The notes: generated by a model from the letters alone, not told the origin. Shown: positions 6,888 to 15,202, counted from the stretch's first letter. The stretch is 30,568 nucleotides of DNA from JAZSQT01 sp045538075 (GCA_045538075.1 JAZSQT010000049.1:1-30568); one strand, 5' to 3'. Numbers and translations: made by a program.

Positions 6888-8843
6888 ATGAGCTTAGATT
6901 CAAAAAGATTTATTAGTTTAAATTTCAAAATTTTCGTTCCTTTTGTAGCTGTTGCAGGGTTAGCAGTAATTATCATATTGATAGTTGCTTATATTGGTAT
7001 AAATAAGTTAGAAAGGTCTGTTATTGCACAAGAATTTAATAGAATTTCTTTAGAGTTTAAAGAAGGCATTGAAATTAGAGAGTTAATTTTTACATCAAAT
7101 ATGATTTCTCAGTCTAATAACTCTGATATTCATGAAGCTATAATGGAAAATGATACTGAGTTTGCAGATGCCGTCTTGCAGAATATAAAAAGTACTTATA
7201 AAGGTCTTGAAGGGTCAGAAAATTTAAATATTATCCTTTATTCTAAAAATGGAAATTATATAGGCTCATCAGATGCTAAATCTACTTTAATAAAAGGCAA
7301 TGATTGGTTAGTTAAAAGTGTTCTAAAAGATAAAAAACCTTATTCATCTCTTGACTACGACCAAAAAGGTATTGTTACAAGGGCTATTGTTCCAGTAATT
7401 GTAGATAATAATGTAATTGGTGCATTAGAGTTAAGCGAAAGGTCAGATTTCACTGTATTAGATTCAGCTAAAAAAACTGGTGCAATATATATGATGAATA
7501 TGGAGCCAGAATATAGCCAATATGCTACTTTACTTGATGATGATAAAATATTTAATGACGGTAAAATAGTAAATGGTCATGAAATTGATATGGGCTTGTT
7601 AGCTGAAGTTGCTAAAGCTGGTTTAAACAAGAATGATGAATATAGAATTATTGCAGGTATGTTTATCGTTCCATTTACTCTTGAAGATATGAAAGGAAAC
7701 CGTTTAGGAACATTATATTTAGCTGAACCAGAAGATAAAATGATTGCAGTAGCAGATTCTGCAACATTTTTAGCAGTAGAAATTATCGTAATGTTTATGA
7801 TGAGTTACGGTGTAATGATGATTTCTACATTTTTAATTATGACATCATCAGTATTAAGACCAATGAAAAGATTTAATAGACTTATGAAAGACTTAGCAGA
7901 AGGTGATGGAGACCTTACAAAAAGGTTGCATATCAATGTAAATGATGAAATTGGTCAAACTGCAAGATACGTTGATGATTTCGTTGCAAAAATTCAAGAA
8001 ACTATATCTCATGCTATAGATACTTCTAATGAAACTTCTTCTTCAAGTGAACAGCTTGCCTCTACAGCAACTGAACTTTCATCAAATATTACAGAACAAT
8101 TACATATTGTTGACCATACAGAGGAACTAACATTAGACGTTGCAGAAAACCTTGATATTACTGAAGAAAGAGCAATTATTACGACTGAAGAACTTGAAAA
8201 TACAAGAAAAACTCTTGATATGTTCGTTCAAAGTCTTCACGAACTTGTAATTAGTGTAAATGAAGAAAATATACGCCAAGTTGACGTATCAGAAAAAATG
8301 GACGATGTTTCTGCAAGAGTTGAAGAAATTACTGGAGTGCTTACTATTATATCAGAAATTGCAGATCAAACAAACCTTCTTGCCCTTAACGCATCTATTG
8401 AGGCTGCTCGTGCCGGTGAACACGGTAAAGGTTTTGCAGTCGTTGCAGATGAGGTTAGAAAATTAGCAGAAAGAACTCAACATTCACTTGATAGTATTAA
8501 TAATATGGCAAAAATGATTATTTCAAGTGTTGATGAAGCCCATAAATTAGTTAATTTATCATCAGAAGGTATTAGAAACGCAGCTAAAAATGCAGGTAAT
8601 TTGATTAAAGAGGGTGATGAAACTGTTGAAAGGTTGCATAAAGCTACTGAAATTTCAAGTGATGTTGTTAATAAAACTACTTATATTGCGACTAAAACAA
8701 AATCACTTATTGAAGTTGCACATAACCTTGTTGGTATTTCTCAAAATAACGAAGAAGCTGGTAAAGGTGTTAGTGAAATTGCAGAATTTCTTTCAGAAAG
8801 AGCAACTAATCTTAATGATATGTTATCAAGATTTAAGGTATAG
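6888..8843 (+). CDS. Methyl-accepting chemotaxis protein
   Basis: This 651-residue transmembrane chemoreceptor has TM1 at about 14-36, a large periplasmic sensor with Cache-like features (37-293, e.g. VTRAIVPVIVDNNVIGALEL), TM2 at about 294-318, a HAMP linker (about 320-372) and a cytoplasmic coiled-coil signalling domain. The hairpin tip is unmistakable: DQTNLLALNASIEAARAGE (about 493-511), the CheA/CheW contact region. No C-terminal CheR-docking pentapeptide is seen. I chose ATG 6888 because GAGG lies 6 bases upstream. The next gene starts 9 bases after its stop, so it is probably co-transcribed. Confidence 0.96.
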   Translation: MSLDSKRFISLNFKIFVPFVAVAGLAVIIILIVAYIGINKLERSVIAQEFNRISLEFKEGIEIRELIFTSNMISQSNNSDIHEAIMENDTEFADAVLQNIKSTYKGLEGSENLNIILYSKNGNYIGSSDAKSTLIKGNDWLVKSVLKDKKPYSSLDYDQKGIVTRAIVPVIVDNNVIGALELSERSDFTVLDSAKKTGAIYMMNMEPEYSQYATLLDDDKIFNDGKIVNGHEIDMGLLAEVAKAGLNKNDEYRIIAGMFIVPFTLEDMKGNRLGTLYLAEPEDKMIAVADSATFLAVEIIVMFMMSYGVMMISTFLIMTSSVLRPMKRFNRLMKDLAEGDGDLTKRLHINVNDEIGQTARYVDDFVAKIQETISHAIDTSNETSSSSEQLASTATELSSNITEQLHIVDHTEELTLDVAENLDITEERAIITTEELENTRKTLDMFVQSLHELVISVNEENIRQVDVSEKMDDVSARVEEITGVLTIISEIADQTNLLALNASIEAARAGEHGKGFAVVADEVRKLAERTQHSLDSINNMAKMIISSVDEAHKLVNLSSEGIRNAAKNAGNLIKEGDETVERLHKATEISSDVVNKTTYIATKTKSLIEVAHNLVGISQNNEEAGKGVSEIAEFLSERATNLNDMLSRFKV

Positions 8844-8852
8844 TGAATTGTA

Positions 8853-10556
8853 ATGTTAGAAACTTATAAATTAACTTCAAATGACGAGGTGTTAAAAAAG
8901 CTATCAGTTATGTATGTTGATAGTGATAGAGTTACTCGTGCAGAAGTTGAAAATAAATTACAAGATAAATTTTTAAAATTAGTTACTTTTTCAAATGCTG
9001 AAGATGCTATGGAAGAATTTAAGTTAAACCATTACGATCTCGTAATGACTGACTATTTTCTTGCTGGAGTTAATGGTTTAGCTTTTGCAAGGGATATAAA
9101 GGCTATAAATGATAGCATTCCAGTAATTATGGTTACTAGTCATATAGATAGGTCATTTTTGATGGCGGCTATTAATATGGGTATTAGCCAATTCGTTGCA
9201 AAACCAATTCAGTTTAGAATGCTTAATAATGCGATAGTTAATGCAGCTGAAAAGATAATTCTACATACTTTACGTATAAAAGCAAAAGAGCAACAATTAG
9301 AGTTGTTAGAATATAAAGAAGCTCGCAATAATTATCATGTTGAGTTTGCAAGACGTAAAGAATTAAGTTTAATAAAAAACGATCAGTATATGCGTTATTT
9401 TACTGGTAGTGAAAAAGATTTCGTTACTACTGGCTGGAATATTGATACTTTTTATGAAAGTCATGAAGTGGTAAGTGGTGATATATATTCTTGTAGGAGA
9501 ATATCTGAAGATAGTGTCTTAATGATTATTATTGACGCTATGGGTAAAGGAGTATCAGCAGCAATTACCAGCACTATTGCAATATCAATATTTAACTATC
9601 TTATAGATATGTCTATTGAGTCTGGTGTAAAAAAAATTAGTTTTATTTTAGAGCATTTTATAGACATAATAAAAGGTATATTGTTAGATGACGAAATGTT
9701 AAGTTTGACTATAGCAAGGTTAGATTTAAAGGAAAACAAATTGTTTTATGCTGCTTTTTCAATGCCAAAAATTTGTGTTGCTATGTCTGATGGTTCTATT
9801 AAAGCAATACTTAGCAACAATATGCCAATATTAAAGAATAAAAGTAGTTTTAAAATTGATAGTATTGATTTAAAAGATGTTAATAAAATAATAATATGTA
9901 GTGATGGGCTTGTAGAGTCAATGACTACTGATGGTGATATATATCTTAACCACGTTGAAGAAGATTTTAAAATTTCTCCTTTTATTAAATATTTTGAAGC
10001 AAATATTAGAAAAAAAGTGAACCATTTTGAAGATGATACATCTATATTTTTTATACGGAGACCTTTTATTAATGTTCAATATATTAAAGAGTTTGAAATA
10101 GAAACAAGGTATGATAATATAGAAAAACTTGAAAATTTCTTTACAGAAAATATATCATCTTTAGACATGGATAGTGCGTCTTACGAATGTTTTTGTGCTG
10201 CTTACTCAGAAATTATCATGAATGCCTATGAGCATGGCAATTTAGGTATTACTAGTATTGAAAAGCATAAGATTATACAAGAAGATATTTATGAAAATAC
10301 CTTACTTGAAAGAGAAAAAGATTGTGATAAAAAAATAAAAGTTAAAATAATAGGTTGTAAATCATATAACTATAATTACGTTGTTGTTAGTGTTAGAGAT
10401 GAAGGTAATGGATACCCTGATAATATCTTTAGTTTGAATGTTAGCGTTGCAACAAAATTTAATGGTAGAGGCTTAAAGATAGTATCTTATTATACTGATG
10501 ATTTCTTTTTTTCAGAAGATAAAAAAGAAATATTTATTGTAAAAATACATAATTAA
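8853..10556 (+). CDS. Response regulator with PP2C phosphatase and HATPase domains (RsbU/RsbW hybrid, HsbR-like)
   Basis: The protein has 567 residues in three domains. A receiver (about 15-135) keeps the acidic pair D23/D25, phosphoacceptor D67, T95 and K117. A short coiled linker leads to a SpoIIE-type PP2C phosphatase (about 190-402) with metal-binding GD (210), DAMGKG (228), SDG (351) and DD (394-395). A C-terminal GHKL ATPase (about 415-565) has the N box (E453...N457, EHGN), DEGNG (516-520) and NGRG (537-540). In partner-switching systems the phosphatase activates a STAS antagonist and the kinase/anti-sigma domain opposes it. P. aeruginosa HsbR has this same domain set. The STAS gene follows directly. 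Confidence 0.93.
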   Translation: MLETYKLTSNDEVLKKLSVMYVDSDRVTRAEVENKLQDKFLKLVTFSNAEDAMEEFKLNHYDLVMTDYFLAGVNGLAFARDIKAINDSIPVIMVTSHIDRSFLMAAINMGISQFVAKPIQFRMLNNAIVNAAEKIILHTLRIKAKEQQLELLEYKEARNNYHVEFARRKELSLIKNDQYMRYFTGSEKDFVTTGWNIDTFYESHEVVSGDIYSCRRISEDSVLMIIIDAMGKGVSAAITSTIAISIFNYLIDMSIESGVKKISFILEHFIDIIKGILLDDEMLSLTIARLDLKENKLFYAAFSMPKICVAMSDGSIKAILSNNMPILKNKSSFKIDSIDLKDVNKIIICSDGLVESMTTDGDIYLNHVEEDFKISPFIKYFEANIRKKVNHFEDDTSIFFIRRPFINVQYIKEFEIETRYDNIEKLENFFTENISSLDMDSASYECFCAAYSEIIMNAYEHGNLGITSIEKHKIIQEDIYENTLLEREKDCDKKIKVKIIGCKSYNYNYVVVSVRDEGNGYPDNIFSLNVSVATKFNGRGLKIVSYYTDDFFFSEDKKEIFIVKIHN

Positions 10557-10592
10557 AGTATAATATAAAGTGAATATGTAGATGAGGTCAAA

Positions 10593-10889
10593 ATGGAAAT
10601 AAAAAAAATAGGTAATAATGAGTTAGTTCTTTCTGGCAATATTAAAAGTATAAGTGATTATCAATCAATCAAACAGACAATGACAGATATGGTTTCTGCT
10701 GGAGTAGATAGAATTATTATTAGAACACCAGAATCATTTTCAATTACTTCAAGTGTTATCGGTTTTTTTATGAAAGTTATTTTTCAAGACCATGTAAAAA
10801 TAACTCTTTATGTTAGTGATCCAAGATTATATAGTATTTTAGAAGATTTACAGTTAATAGAAACTTTTAATGTAGTTAAATCTAATTAA
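10593..10889 (+). CDS. STAS-domain anti-sigma factor antagonist (HsbA/SpoIIAA-like)
   Basis: The 98-residue protein has the STAS beta-alpha pattern. The segment SITSSVIGFF lines up with the phosphorylation loop of SpoIIAA (DSSGLG); Ser54 falls at the phosphoacceptor position, while the Asp and first Gly are replaced (Thr52, Val55). It follows the REC-PP2C-HATPase gene by 36 bases with its own GAGG site. It is the likely substrate of both the phosphatase and kinase domains upstream. It is followed by a strong terminator. Confidence 0.85.
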   Translation: MEIKKIGNNELVLSGNIKSISDYQSIKQTMTDMVSAGVDRIIIRTPESFSITSSVIGFFMKVIFQDHVKITLYVSDPRLYSILEDLQLIETFNVVKSN

Positions 10890-10906
10890 TATTTGTTTTT
10901 TTTCTT

Positions 10907-10954
10907 AATAAAACAGAGTGGCTATTTACGTCATTCTGTTTTATTATTTTTTTC
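10907..10954 (+). terminator. Intrinsic terminator of the chemoreceptor-STAS operon
   Basis: AATAAAACAGAGTG (10907-10920) pairs with CATTCTGTTTTATT (10932-10945), 14 pairs including one G-T, around an 11-base loop. It is followed by ATTTTTTTTC. It ends the three-gene signalling operon. Confidence 0.9.
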
Positions 10955-11031
10955 AAGTTTAAAATAGAAATTATTATAAGAGACGAATATTTTTTCGTTG
11001 ATAGTAAAACATTCTTTTATTCAAGATAAAA

Positions 11032-11291
11032 TTGTGTTCTTTAGGAAAGTTGAAATTGAAATAATCTTTACACCTAAATGAGTTAATTAATATTAAGAAT
11101 TAAACTAAATTTTTATTAACTGTTTTACTGGATTACTTCGTCGCTTTGCTCCTCGTAATGACTGTTTTAAAGTCTTTGCGAGACGATTTTAATCGTCGTG
11201 GCAATCCATAAACTATATAAACAGTTTCAATTTTTATATACTTGTTTCGGTGTAATGATTATTTTAATATCAACTTTCCTTAAGAATACAA
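11032..11291. mobile_element. MITE-like element with 42-bp terminal inverted repeats (R1-R2-R1')
   Basis: The left end (11032-11073) and the reverse complement of the right end (11250-11291) agree at 37 of 42 positions, both reading TTGT(G/A)TTCTT(T/A)AGGAAAG and ending in TACAC. A complete R2 hairpin repeat lies between them (11124-11210). There is no coding capacity. The same terminal sequence recurs alone at 78-131, 14872-14920 and 30162-30212. I see no clear target-site duplication. Confidence 0.7.
11124..11210 (+). repeat. R2 hairpin repeat (apex type A)
   Basis: The left half TGGATTACTTCG ... CTCGTAATGAC and the right half GTCATTGCGAG ... CGTGGCAATCCA are inverted versions of each other. 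The right half carries its own small palindrome ACGATTTTAATCGT. Other copies are at 14512, 14981 and 29913, with partial copies at 6698 and 15110. It has no coding content. Confidence 0.88.
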
Positions 11292-11366
11292 CTTCAGTTC
11301 TATTGAATTAATTTTATAATAATGTTACTATCATCTATTATAAAAATATTAGGTAACTTTATAATT

Positions 11367-12074
11367 ATGTATCATTTTCCAAAAGAAACAATTGCATTTA
11401 TAAACGATTTATCAAAAAATAATAATAAAGATTGGTTTAACGAAAATAGATATAGATATGAAAATGATTTTTTAGCACCGTCAAAAGAAATTGTTACATC
11501 AATATCTACTGAATTAAAGAAAATCAACCCAAACATTAACTGTATCCCAAAAGTTGATGGCTCAATTTTTAGAATTTATAGAGATGCACGCAGACATAAA
11601 GGAAAGCCACCTTTTAAAACTCATTTAGGGTTGATTTTTTGGCAAGGTGAAAGTCGCACAGAAAACGCCTCCTACTACCTCCATATTGAACCACCTTTTT
11701 ACTATACTGGTGTCGGTATGGCTTATTTTTCACCTTATGCTATTAAATCTTTCAGAAATGCAGTTACAAATATCAAAACTGCTAAAGAATTAAGAAACAT
11801 TTTAGATTTAGCTAAAAAAGAATATTGGCAAATTGAAGGCGATACTTTAAAGAAAATTCCAAAAGGATATACTCCTTTAAAAAACTTTGAAGATTTATTA
11901 CTATACAAATCTCTATATCTATCTGACGAAATGCCTATAAATAACGAATTTTATAGCAATAACTTTTTCTCAAGAATAATAGAAATTTATCAAAAAATGA
12001 CACCCTATTATAACTGGTTACATAATGTAGTAAAAGAAGCTCAAAAATTAAAATTAAAAGATGAAATGATTTAA
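11367..12074 (+). CDS. DUF2461 / TIGR02453 family protein
   Basis: The 235-residue protein resembles the DUF2461 family: the N-terminal block FINDLSKNNNKDWFNENR, the central FRIYRDARRHKGKPPFKTHLG and the downstream YYLHIEPP are the conserved blocks I recognise. The family is widespread and its function is unknown. I prefer ATG 11367 over an in-frame ATG at 11322, because the latter sits next to a TATAAT (11315-11320) and adds 15 residues not typical of the family. It stands alone between repeats and gene debris. Confidence 0.85.
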   Translation: MYHFPKETIAFINDLSKNNNKDWFNENRYRYENDFLAPSKEIVTSISTELKKINPNINCIPKVDGSIFRIYRDARRHKGKPPFKTHLGLIFWQGESRTENASYYLHIEPPFYYTGVGMAYFSPYAIKSFRNAVTNIKTAKELRNILDLAKKEYWQIEGDTLKKIPKGYTPLKNFEDLLLYKSLYLSDEMPINNEFYSNNFFSRIIEIYQKMTPYYNWLHNVVKEAQKLKLKDEMI

Positions 12075-12122
12075 TATTAATTTATTTATCACTCATTATA
12101 TAACCATTTAATTACATAATTA

Positions 12123-12235
12123 CTAATCTATCTTATTTCCATTAATTGTTCTTTCTTTTTCAATATATTTATCACTAATTATACTATCATTATCTACATA
12201 TTTACTATGACTTAATCTTGATAAATCAAGTATGG
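12123..12235 (-). pseudogene. Duplicated 3' fragment of the EptA-like transferase gene
   Basis: This segment matches 12712-12824 at an offset of 589 bases with only about five differences. It encodes the same C-terminal tail (LDLSRLSHSKYVD ... KERTINGNKID, stop). Upstream of the match there is no continuation of the gene. It is either the remnant of a second, deleted paralogue or a partial duplication. Confidence 0.88.
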
Positions 12236-12360
12236 TAAAGTATTTTGTTTAAATTAACTACGACAATAAATTAAAAAAATAAAATAACGATACTTTTTTA
12301 TAATTTAGTGTTATACTCTATTTTATAAAATTTCAAATTTATAAAAAAAATAAAATAGAG

Positions 12361-12537
12361 ATGTATATGCAAATTAAAAGAGATTTTTATTTAAATCAAT
12401 TAATTGACAGAAAGCATAATGGAATGATTAAAATCATTAGTGGTATAAGACGTTGTGGCAAATCTTATTTATTATCTGAACTATTTACTCAATATTTATT
12501 AGATAATGGTAGCTTTAAAAGACTTTCTTTTAAATAA
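12361..12537 (+). pseudogene. Truncated ATP-binding protein (DUF4143-type AAA ATPase, N-terminus only)
   Basis: The frame encodes 58 residues (MYMQIKRDFYLNQLIDRKH...) including a P-loop GIRRCGKS at about 28-35, typical of the AAA_14/DUF4143 family ATPases that normally exceed 350 residues. Homology seems to stop after about residue 50 (LLDNG) and the frame ends eight codons later. Helicase and nuclease parts are absent, so it is a non-functional 5' remnant. Confidence 0.8.
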
Positions 12538-12711
12538 AAATATATTTGATTTTTAACTTAAATATTTATTTATATAACTATAAAAATATTTTACAACTTT
12601 ATTGGACAAAAATTTTTTTAATTATATGTCATATCTATATATTGTTAAAATAATTATTGTAATTTAATACCATAAAATTTAACTTAATTTTACTTATCCA
12701 TAACACAATTA

Positions 12712-14352
12712 CTAATCTATCTTATTTCCATTAATCGTTCTTTCTTTTTCAATATAGTTATCACTAATTATACTATCACTATCTACATATTTACTATGAC
12801 TTAATCTTGATAAATCAAGTATAGTATGGATAACTCTATCTAATTGATATTTTTTATCTAACGACTTATTTACTCTTGATATTACTTCTGGATACGCCCT
12901 TTTATACTCATCTGAAAACCATATAAAAAATGGAACTCTATAGTATGATTGAACATTTGCAGCGTGGCCACTTCGTGGAATTATTTTTGTAGGGTCCATA
13001 TCATAAACATCATGACCATGATCTGATAGAAACATTACGTATGACTGACTATTTAACTTTTTAACTTCTTCCATTAATAATTTCATAAAATAGTCTGTAA
13101 ATTCTATTGAATTATCATATGTTGCAATGTATTTCTCTTTAGAAATATCTCCTAATAAATCTTTCATTCCTACACCGTATTTAAAACTTCCAAAATCATT
13201 TGGATACCTTAATATAAAAGGAGTATGACTTCCAAAAAGATGAACTACTATAAACTTTTTATTTATACTATTATCTTTTAGTATTTCATTTATATAAGGA
13301 ATTAAAGCTGTATCATAATTATCTGCCTCTAAAAGATCTCCACTTACTTGATTTAAAAATATTGCTTCATCTGCTCTATATGCTATTGCACTATATAAAT
13401 TATCGTTTTTTCCTAAAAAATATTGATTTGATAGCCAATAAGTCTTAAAACCAGCATCTTTAAAAAATCTTATAATATTTCCTGCTTTATATCCTTCTAA
13501 TTTATTGTGATTATCAGAAAATGTAATCATCTTTTCTACTGCCGTATTTGTATATAATGTAGCTGCTACAACATCACTAAAAATATATAATTCATTTTTT
13601 ACAGAATTAAGATAGGGTGTAGTATTCTTATCGTAACCGTATATTGAAAAGTGGTATTTATTTTGGCTCTCACTTATTATTAAAATAAAATTTTGGTTTT
13701 CATTATTATTTAATTTATTATTAATATTTTCAAAATAAACTTCTTTCTTTTCTAATTCTTCTAAAATTGTCAAAAATATTTCTCTATCTTTTACTGTCTG
13801 ATTAAATTGACCTATAATATCTAATATAGCAATTTCTCTATGAACCCACCTTTTATCAAAAGTAAATGCAAATATTACAATTGATACTACCAATGATAAT
13901 GCCACTATGATTTTATTTTTGACTTGATACGGTTTTAAAAAATATATCAATACAACATTAATCACACTAATAAATAATGCTAATATTACTTTATAATCGT
14001 AAACTTCTACTATAAATTCACTACTTTCTTTTACATTAGTTGAAAGTATCGTTGATATATCATCTACCATTGGTAAACCACCATAGTATAACACATACCA
14101 CACGATAGCCCCATTCAATATAGCAATTGGTATTGTGATAACATATAAAATTATTTTAAATTTTTTCTCTGACAATATAGATGATAAAAAGATTAAGAAG
14201 AAATATAGACTAATATAGGCAACAAATATATTCTTTAAATGATTTTTCTCGCTTAAAAATATCCCTTTAAATAACCCTACTATAGAAACAATATCAAGTA
14301 ATAATATTACGTATAATCCTAATAAACAAAAAAATATTATTTTCTGTCTCAT
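12712..14352 (-). CDS. Phosphoethanolamine transferase-like membrane sulfatase (EptA/CptA family)
   Basis: The 546-residue protein has five membrane helices (about 6-28, 42-60, 67-90, 120-140, 148-165) followed by a periplasmic alkaline-phosphatase-fold domain. Expected metal and nucleophile sites are present: E228 in IISESQ, then IYGYDKNTTPYLN, a Thr in TNTAV (268-270) as candidate nucleophile, H376 in GSHTPF, and D444/H445 in LSDHGH. The family moves phosphoethanolamine from phospholipid to lipid A or core sugars; the exact acceptor here is unknown. AAAGGGGAT is the ribosome site. It is a single gene flanked by debris and repeats. Confidence 0.88.
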   Translation of the reverse strand: MRQKIIFFCLLGLYVILLLDIVSIVGLFKGIFLSEKNHLKNIFVAYISLYFFLIFLSSILSEKKFKIILYVITIPIAILNGAIVWYVLYYGGLPMVDDISTILSTNVKESSEFIVEVYDYKVILALFISVINVVLIYFLKPYQVKNKIIVALSLVVSIVIFAFTFDKRWVHREIAILDIIGQFNQTVKDREIFLTILEELEKKEVYFENINNKLNNNENQNFILIISESQNKYHFSIYGYDKNTTPYLNSVKNELYIFSDVVAATLYTNTAVEKMITFSDNHNKLEGYKAGNIIRFFKDAGFKTYWLSNQYFLGKNDNLYSAIAYRADEAIFLNQVSGDLLEADNYDTALIPYINEILKDNSINKKFIVVHLFGSHTPFILRYPNDFGSFKYGVGMKDLLGDISKEKYIATYDNSIEFTDYFMKLLMEEVKKLNSQSYVMFLSDHGHDVYDMDPTKIIPRSGHAANVQSYYRVPFFIWFSDEYKRAYPEVISRVNKSLDKKYQLDRVIHTILDLSRLSHSKYVDSDSIISDNYIEKERTINGNKID

Positions 14353-14511
14353 TATTTATCCCCTTTTATACAAAAAATATTATACCGTATGCCCCTAAGT
14401 CAAGTTGTATTTTAAAATATTTGATTATTTGTGAAATCATATATTATAATTAATATATTTTCTTAATTTATAAATGATATATTTTAGTGATAAAATTTTT
14501 TATAAATTTTT

Positions 14512-14618
14512 TTTACTGGATTACTTCGTCGCTTTGCTCCTCGTAATGACTGTTTTTTACGTTTTTGCCTCTTTAAAAGTCATTGCGAGAAAAACGCCAG
14601 TTTTTCGTGGCAATCTAC
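14512..14618 (+). repeat. R2 hairpin repeat (apex type B)
   Basis: This copy has the left half TTTACTGGATTACTTCGTCG ... CTCGTAATGAC and the right half GTCATTGCGAG ... CGTGGCAATC. Here the tip of the right half is AAAAACGCCAGTTTTT instead of ACGATTTTAATCGT; both are palindromes. The central spacer is longer than in other copies. Confidence 0.88.
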
Positions 14619-14628
14619 ATATTATACA

Positions 14629-14883
14629 AAAAATTTCGTCATAAAATTTTTTCTATATTATAATGATAAATCTTGAAACAATAAATAAATATAAATTTTT
14701 AAATAATATTGAAACGGTAACAATATACATAAAGAATACAATTTTTGAACTCGGAAGTAATGACATATATTTATTCAATGCTTTTTGGGAGTTTTGGGTG
14801 AAACCCCGAGCGTAAGCGAGTTTACGACCTTATTGAATAAATATATGGAATGCTTCTACTTCTGGAGAAAAAATTGTGTTCTT
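14629..14883. repeat. R4 element: long imperfect hairpin, copy 1
   Basis: The core from 14732 to 14883 is a long inverted repeat. The outer ends are AAGAATACAATTTTT and AAAAATTGTGTTCTT. A perfect 16-bp stem lies inside (CATATATTTATTCAAT at 14764-14779, complement at 14832-14847), enclosing a 52-base loop with CCCCGAGCG. The upstream 100 bases are shared with the second copy at 30357-30568. The right end merges into an R1 unit. No coding content. Confidence 0.8.
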
Positions 14884-14920
14884 TAGGAAAGATAACTTTA
14901 AAATAACCATTACACTAAAA
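14872..14920 (+). repeat. R1 repeat end
   Basis: AAATTGTGTTCTTTAGGAAAG followed after a variable part by AAATAACCATTACACT matches the terminal repeats of the 260-bp element at 11032-11291 and the copies at 78-131 and 30162-30212. It shares its first bases with the R4 hairpin. Confidence 0.8.
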
Positions 14921-14980
14921 TAAATTTACAATTATAAAATATATTTAAAATTTCGTCATAAAATATTATGTTAACCTTTT

Positions 14981-15069
14981 TTACTGGATTACTTCGTCGT
15001 TTCACTCCTCGTAATGACAGTTTTAAAGTCATTGCGAGAAAAACGCCAGTTTTTCGTGGCAATCCATAT
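14981..15069 (+). repeat. R2 hairpin repeat (apex type B), second local copy
   Basis: It has the same halves as the 14512 copy, including the AAAAACGCCAGTTTTT tip, with minor changes in the left half (TCGTTTCACTCCTCG). Confidence 0.87.
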
Positions 15070-15109
15070 ATTATATAAACAATTTATGTATTGATTTCTT
15101 ATCAACCCT

Positions 15110-15145
15110 TTTTACTGGATTATTTCATTTTTCATAATAACCCTT
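15110..15145 (+). repeat. Degenerate partial R2 repeat
   Basis: TTTACTGGATTATTTCATTT followed by TTCATAATAACC resembles the left half of R2, with its CG-rich words lost. No right half follows. Confidence 0.5.
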
Positions 15146-15202
15146 AATAAAAATAACTAAAAAATTAATATTAGTTTAAAAATTCTTTTAATTTTAGATT
15201 TT

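Larger units (their letters stand above)
10955..11366. other. Gene-free spacer holding the 260-bp repeat unit
   Basis: About 400 bases lie between the signalling operon terminator and the DUF2461 gene. They are mostly taken up by the MITE-like element at 11032-11291. A consensus -10 word TATAAT at 11315-11320 faces the next gene without a convincing -35. No other gene is seen. Confidence 0.6.
12075..12711. other. Gene-free stretch containing gene debris
   Basis: About 640 bases with no intact gene. They contain a copy of the last codons of the downstream transferase gene (12123-12235) and the first 58 codons of an ATPase (12361-12537). The rest is AT-rich with no recognisable signal. It looks like a site of past insertion, deletion or duplication. 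Confidence 0.7.
14353..15202. other. Repeat-filled spacer between transferase and ABC ATPase genes
   Basis: About 850 bases without genes. They hold two full R2 repeats (14512-14618 and 14981-15069), a degenerate third (15110-15145), the R4 long hairpin element (14732-14883) and one R1 end (14872-14920). Almost the whole stretch is repeat sequence. No promoter or RNA gene can be recognised. Confidence 0.75.

Noticed and set aside
8260..8853. Two plus-strand frames (68 and 79 codons) inside the chemoreceptor gene
   Set aside because: They are out-of-frame shadows of the MCP signalling domain with no sign of their own translation.
12361..12537. A genuine small ATP-binding protein
   Set aside because: It has a P-loop but no Walker B or other ATPase parts, and it stops soon after homology ends next to other gene debris.
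14512..15069. CRISPR-like array formed by repeated R2 units
   Set aside because: The units are few, unevenly spaced and each is itself a long inverted repeat; there are no spacers of constant length and no cas genes.
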